A DNA stretch of 7,065 nt from positions 1 to 7,065 of the forward strand of contig WHTL01000206.1 in assembly GCA_009377735.1 (NCBI GenBank), read 5' to 3'. The DNA is from Acidimicrobiia bacterium (lineage in GTDB: Bacteria; Actinomycetota; Acidimicrobiia; Spongiisociales; ZC4RG35). Of this stretch, positions 5,181 through 7,065 are shown in pieces; the stretch's first letter is position 1; each line of letters starts with the position of its first letter. Made by a program: the position numbers and the translations under genes. The notes under the pieces were generated by a model. The model was not told the DNA's origin. It ran no database searches and saw nothing but the letters and a program-made list of their open reading frames with translations.

Positions 5181-6274
5181 TCAATGGCCTGTCGAGTCTG
5201 CGAAGCCCAGGAGGAACTCTCATATCACTAACCGTGGTGAGACATCCGGGAGCCGTGCGAACCTCTCTGACCTCTCTCGTCCGACGGGTAAAAGAATCCG
5301 CGGAGGCGTTCGATCGCTCCGGTGCCATGTCGGTGCGCACCGATGTGGCGCGTATTCTGGAGAGTGCCGATGAGATCGAGGAGCAGGGTGGTAGAGGAGC
5401 TGCGATCTTCGCGTCGAAGCAGGATGGCATATGGGAGCTGCGGCATCTGGAACGGGAGCCCGGCGACCGGGTCCATCTCTCAACCCGTCCCTATCTTCGG
5501 GGGTTGAGGGCGCTCCCCAACCCGATGCGAGCGGGGGTGACGATCGTCGACCACGCCGCCACCAAGCTCTGGGTGGCCGACGGTGACGGGATGCAGGTAG
5601 TCGAGAAGCTGACTGCCAGTCTGGGCAAGCCCAACTATGGCGGGTTCGAGGGCTACGACGAGCACACGGCTCAGAGACGAGCCGACGAGGCAACCACCCA
5701 CATGTGGAGGCGGGCGTCGGATCTTCTTCTCGCCGCCCATAGGGAGGAGGCATTCGACCTCCTTGCCATTGGGGCCCGGGAGGAGACCCACGGTGAGTTC
5801 GTCAATGAGCTCCACGACTACCTCGGTCGTCTTCCCACCCACAGGTTCACGGTAGACCCCAGCACGGTCAACGAGTCCGAGTTATACAAGGTGGTCGACG
5901 ACGCAGCGGGCGACCTGCGGCGACAGCGCGATGTGGTCGCCATAGATGCCTTCCTTGAGGCCAAGGGTGCTGGTCGTCCGGTCACTGTGGGTGCGTTGGC
6001 GACATTGGAGGCCATTAACGCCCATGCAGTGGAGACGATGCTCGTAGCGGGTCCCTACGAACGTGAGGGTGTGCGCTGCGACTCATGTGGCTGGATGGCG
6101 CGTTCGGGAACGGAGTGCCCGCTCTGCGGCACCGAGACGATCGAAGAATCGGACATCATCTCCTTCGCCATGGACGCCGTGATCGCCAGTGGTGGGGTGG
6201 TGCGTCAGGTACGGGTGGCATCACAGCTCGACGCCGATGGTGTCGGTGCCACCCTCAGGTTTCCTATCAGTTGA
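5177..6274 (+). CDS. Archaeo-eukaryotic release factor-like (baeRF) protein with C-terminal zinc ribbon
   Basis: This 365-residue protein resembles the bacterial eRF1/Pelota/Vms1-like (baeRF) group. The N-terminal part (about 1-115) has a strand like eRF1 domain 1 (GGTLISLTV) and the baeRF-like GRGAAIFAS. Domain 2 (about 120-235), of RNase H-like fold in the family, has AGVTIVDHAATKLWV then KPNYGGFEGYDEHTAQRR; GGF (155-157) stands about where eRF1 has GGQ. Domain 3 (about 265-365), L7Ae/Pelota-like, includes AVETMLVAGPY and ends GVGATLRFPIS, close to the GIGAILRY end of eRF1. A CxxC-x9-CxxC ribbon (C301, C304, C314, C317) sits inside domain 3, comparable to the zinc-binding minidomain of archaeal aRF1. 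Without GGQ, canonical peptide release is unlikely; ribosome or RNA binding is plausible. The ATG has AGGAGG at 5167-5172 and overlaps coxD (ATGA); the TGA overlaps coxE (TTGA). Family assignment is from pattern recognition only. Confidence 0.8.
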   Translation: MINGLSSLRSPGGTLISLTVVRHPGAVRTSLTSLVRRVKESAEAFDRSGAMSVRTDVARILESADEIEEQGGRGAAIFASKQDGIWELRHLEREPGDRVHLSTRPYLRGLRALPNPMRAGVTIVDHAATKLWVADGDGMQVVEKLTASLGKPNYGGFEGYDEHTAQRRADEATTHMWRRASDLLLAAHREEAFDLLAIGAREETHGEFVNELHDYLGRLPTHRFTVDPSTVNESELYKVVDDAAGDLRRQRDVVAIDAFLEAKGAGRPVTVGALATLEAINAHAVETMLVAGPYEREGVRCDSCGWMARSGTECPLCGTETIEESDIISFAMDAVIASGGVVRQVRVASQLDADGVGATLRFPIS

Positions 6275-7065
6275 GTATCACCACCGAGACGACCCCGGTC
6301 GAAGTTCTCTCTGTTCTCGTCGATCGACTGCGAGAAGCGGGTCTCTCGGTAGGGCCTATGACTATCTCCGATCTGGCCGATGCTTCCGAGTTGGTCGGAT
6401 TGGGGAAAGCCGAGGATGTGTACTTTGGGTTCCGAAGTCTCTGTGTCACCCACCATGACCAGATTCCGATATTCGACCGGATCTTCTTGGAGACGTTTCG
6501 CGCCCATGTGGATCCATCACTCCAGATTGCCCGTCCCCGGAAGAGGACCTGGACGGTCGATGCTGCCGATCTTGGTGAGGAGGACATCGGTGACGACCAG
6601 CTCGGCACCGTGGTCGGCGCCTCGGAGTGGGAGCGTCTCGGGGACAGGGACTTCGCCACTCTCGATTCCGACGAGCTCGCTACCGTGCGGTCGCTTATCG
6701 CCGGAATGAGATGGAGGCCCGCCGATGTCAAGGGGCGACGTCGCCAGCCCGCGGCTGGTGGCGATCGGCCCGATCTGCGACGCTCCCTTCGTTATGCGGT
6801 GCGCTCCGACGCCGACATGATCCCCCTCGTGTTCGACGAGCGACGCCGGAGGCGACGCCCCCTGGTGGTCCTCGCCGACGTTTCCGGTTCCATGGACCGA
6901 TACTCCGAGATGCTCCTCTATTTTCTCCACAGCGTCGGCGGAACACTGGGAAAGGTGGAAGCATTTGTGTTCGCAACGCGAATCACACGGGTGACCAGGG
7001 AGCTGTACCAGCGCAATGCCGTCGAGGCAATCTCATCTGTTTCGGAGACTGTCGAGGACTGGGCC
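6271..7065 (+). CDS. coxE: CoxE-like von Willebrand factor A (VWA) domain protein (3' partial)
   Basis: The first 265 codons are open to the window edge. The N-terminal region, with RLREAGLSVGP, AEDVYFGFRSLCV and IPIFDRIFLETF, matches the CoxE-like N-terminal domain. The VWA MIDAS motif DVSGS is at 203-207 (LADVSGSMDRYSEMLLYFLH), preceded by six arginines (191-196), a basic stretch common before the first strand in this family. The second MIDAS segment should lie just past the edge. CoxE proteins partner CoxD; in CO dehydrogenase they help complete the metal centre, including copper, which this CoxL should not carry. TTG 6271 is the first possible start in this frame near the junction (no ATG, GTG or TTG in the preceding 150 nt). 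It overlaps the upstream TGA as TTGA and has no clear Shine-Dalgarno, so coupled translation is likely. ATG 6358 would cut off conserved N-terminal residues. Confidence 0.9.
   Translation, partial: MSITTETTPVEVLSVLVDRLREAGLSVGPMTISDLADASELVGLGKAEDVYFGFRSLCVTHHDQIPIFDRIFLETFRAHVDPSLQIARPRKRTWTVDAADLGEEDIGDDQLGTVVGASEWERLGDRDFATLDSDELATVRSLIAGMRWRPADVKGRRRQPAAGGDRPDLRRSLRYAVRSDADMIPLVFDERRRRRRPLVVLADVSGSMDRYSEMLLYFLHSVGGTLGKVEAFVFATRITRVTRELYQRNAVEAISSVSETVEDWA

Noticed and set aside
1..7065. Mobile elements, CRISPR arrays, tRNA or rRNA genes
   Set aside because: No transposase or integrase genes, regularly spaced repeats or RNA gene signatures were seen; the window is almost fully covered by operon genes.

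Overview
This is a GC-rich, high-coding-density bacterial window in which every gene lies on the + strand. GTG and TTG start codons, repeated 4-nt stop/start overlaps, a form II cox operon and an eRF1-like (baeRF) protein with a zinc ribbon together suggest an actinobacterium, perhaps of the Acidimicrobiia. That placement is inference from gene content and style; no marker gene fixes the taxonomy.

Layout. (1) Bases 2-124 are the last 40 codons of a TrmA/RlmD-type RNA m5U methyltransferase, unrelated to what follows. (2) Bases 195-3946 hold coxS-coxL-coxM, a complete three-subunit molybdenum hydroxylase: [2Fe-2S] subunit, molybdopterin subunit and FAD subunit. The order S-L-M and the active-site loop AYRGAGR mark it as the form II ('CODH-like') type. 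It is not the CO-oxidising form I, whose loop is AYRCSFR, so the real substrate is unknown. (3) Bases 3947-4286 are a 340-nt gap without a conventional gene. It contains several inverted repeats, some of them mutually exclusive, a 29-codon ORF with a strong Shine-Dalgarno that overlaps the next gene by 4 nt, and a possible -10 box close to the next start. (4) Bases 4287 to the end hold coxD (MoxR-type AAA+ ATPase), an archaeo-eukaryotic release-factor-like protein (baeRF) and coxE (VWA protein, cut by the window edge), tightly joined by 4-nt overlaps.

How it fits together. CoxS, CoxL and CoxM should form a cytoplasmic or membrane-associated (LMS)2 hydroxylase that passes electrons from the Mo centre through two [2Fe-2S] clusters to FAD. 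In the CO dehydrogenase of Oligotropha (Afipia) carboxidovorans, CoxD and CoxE act after translation to mature the metal site. Here they probably mature or remodel the hydroxylase, or another client.

The most unusual feature is the eRF1-like gene wedged between coxD and coxE and apparently translationally coupled to both. It has the domain 2/domain 3 pattern of release factors, a zinc ribbon in the C-terminal domain, and GGF where GGQ would be expected. A translation- or RNA-linked component inside a chaperone ATPase/VWA pair is the best candidate here for an undescribed system.
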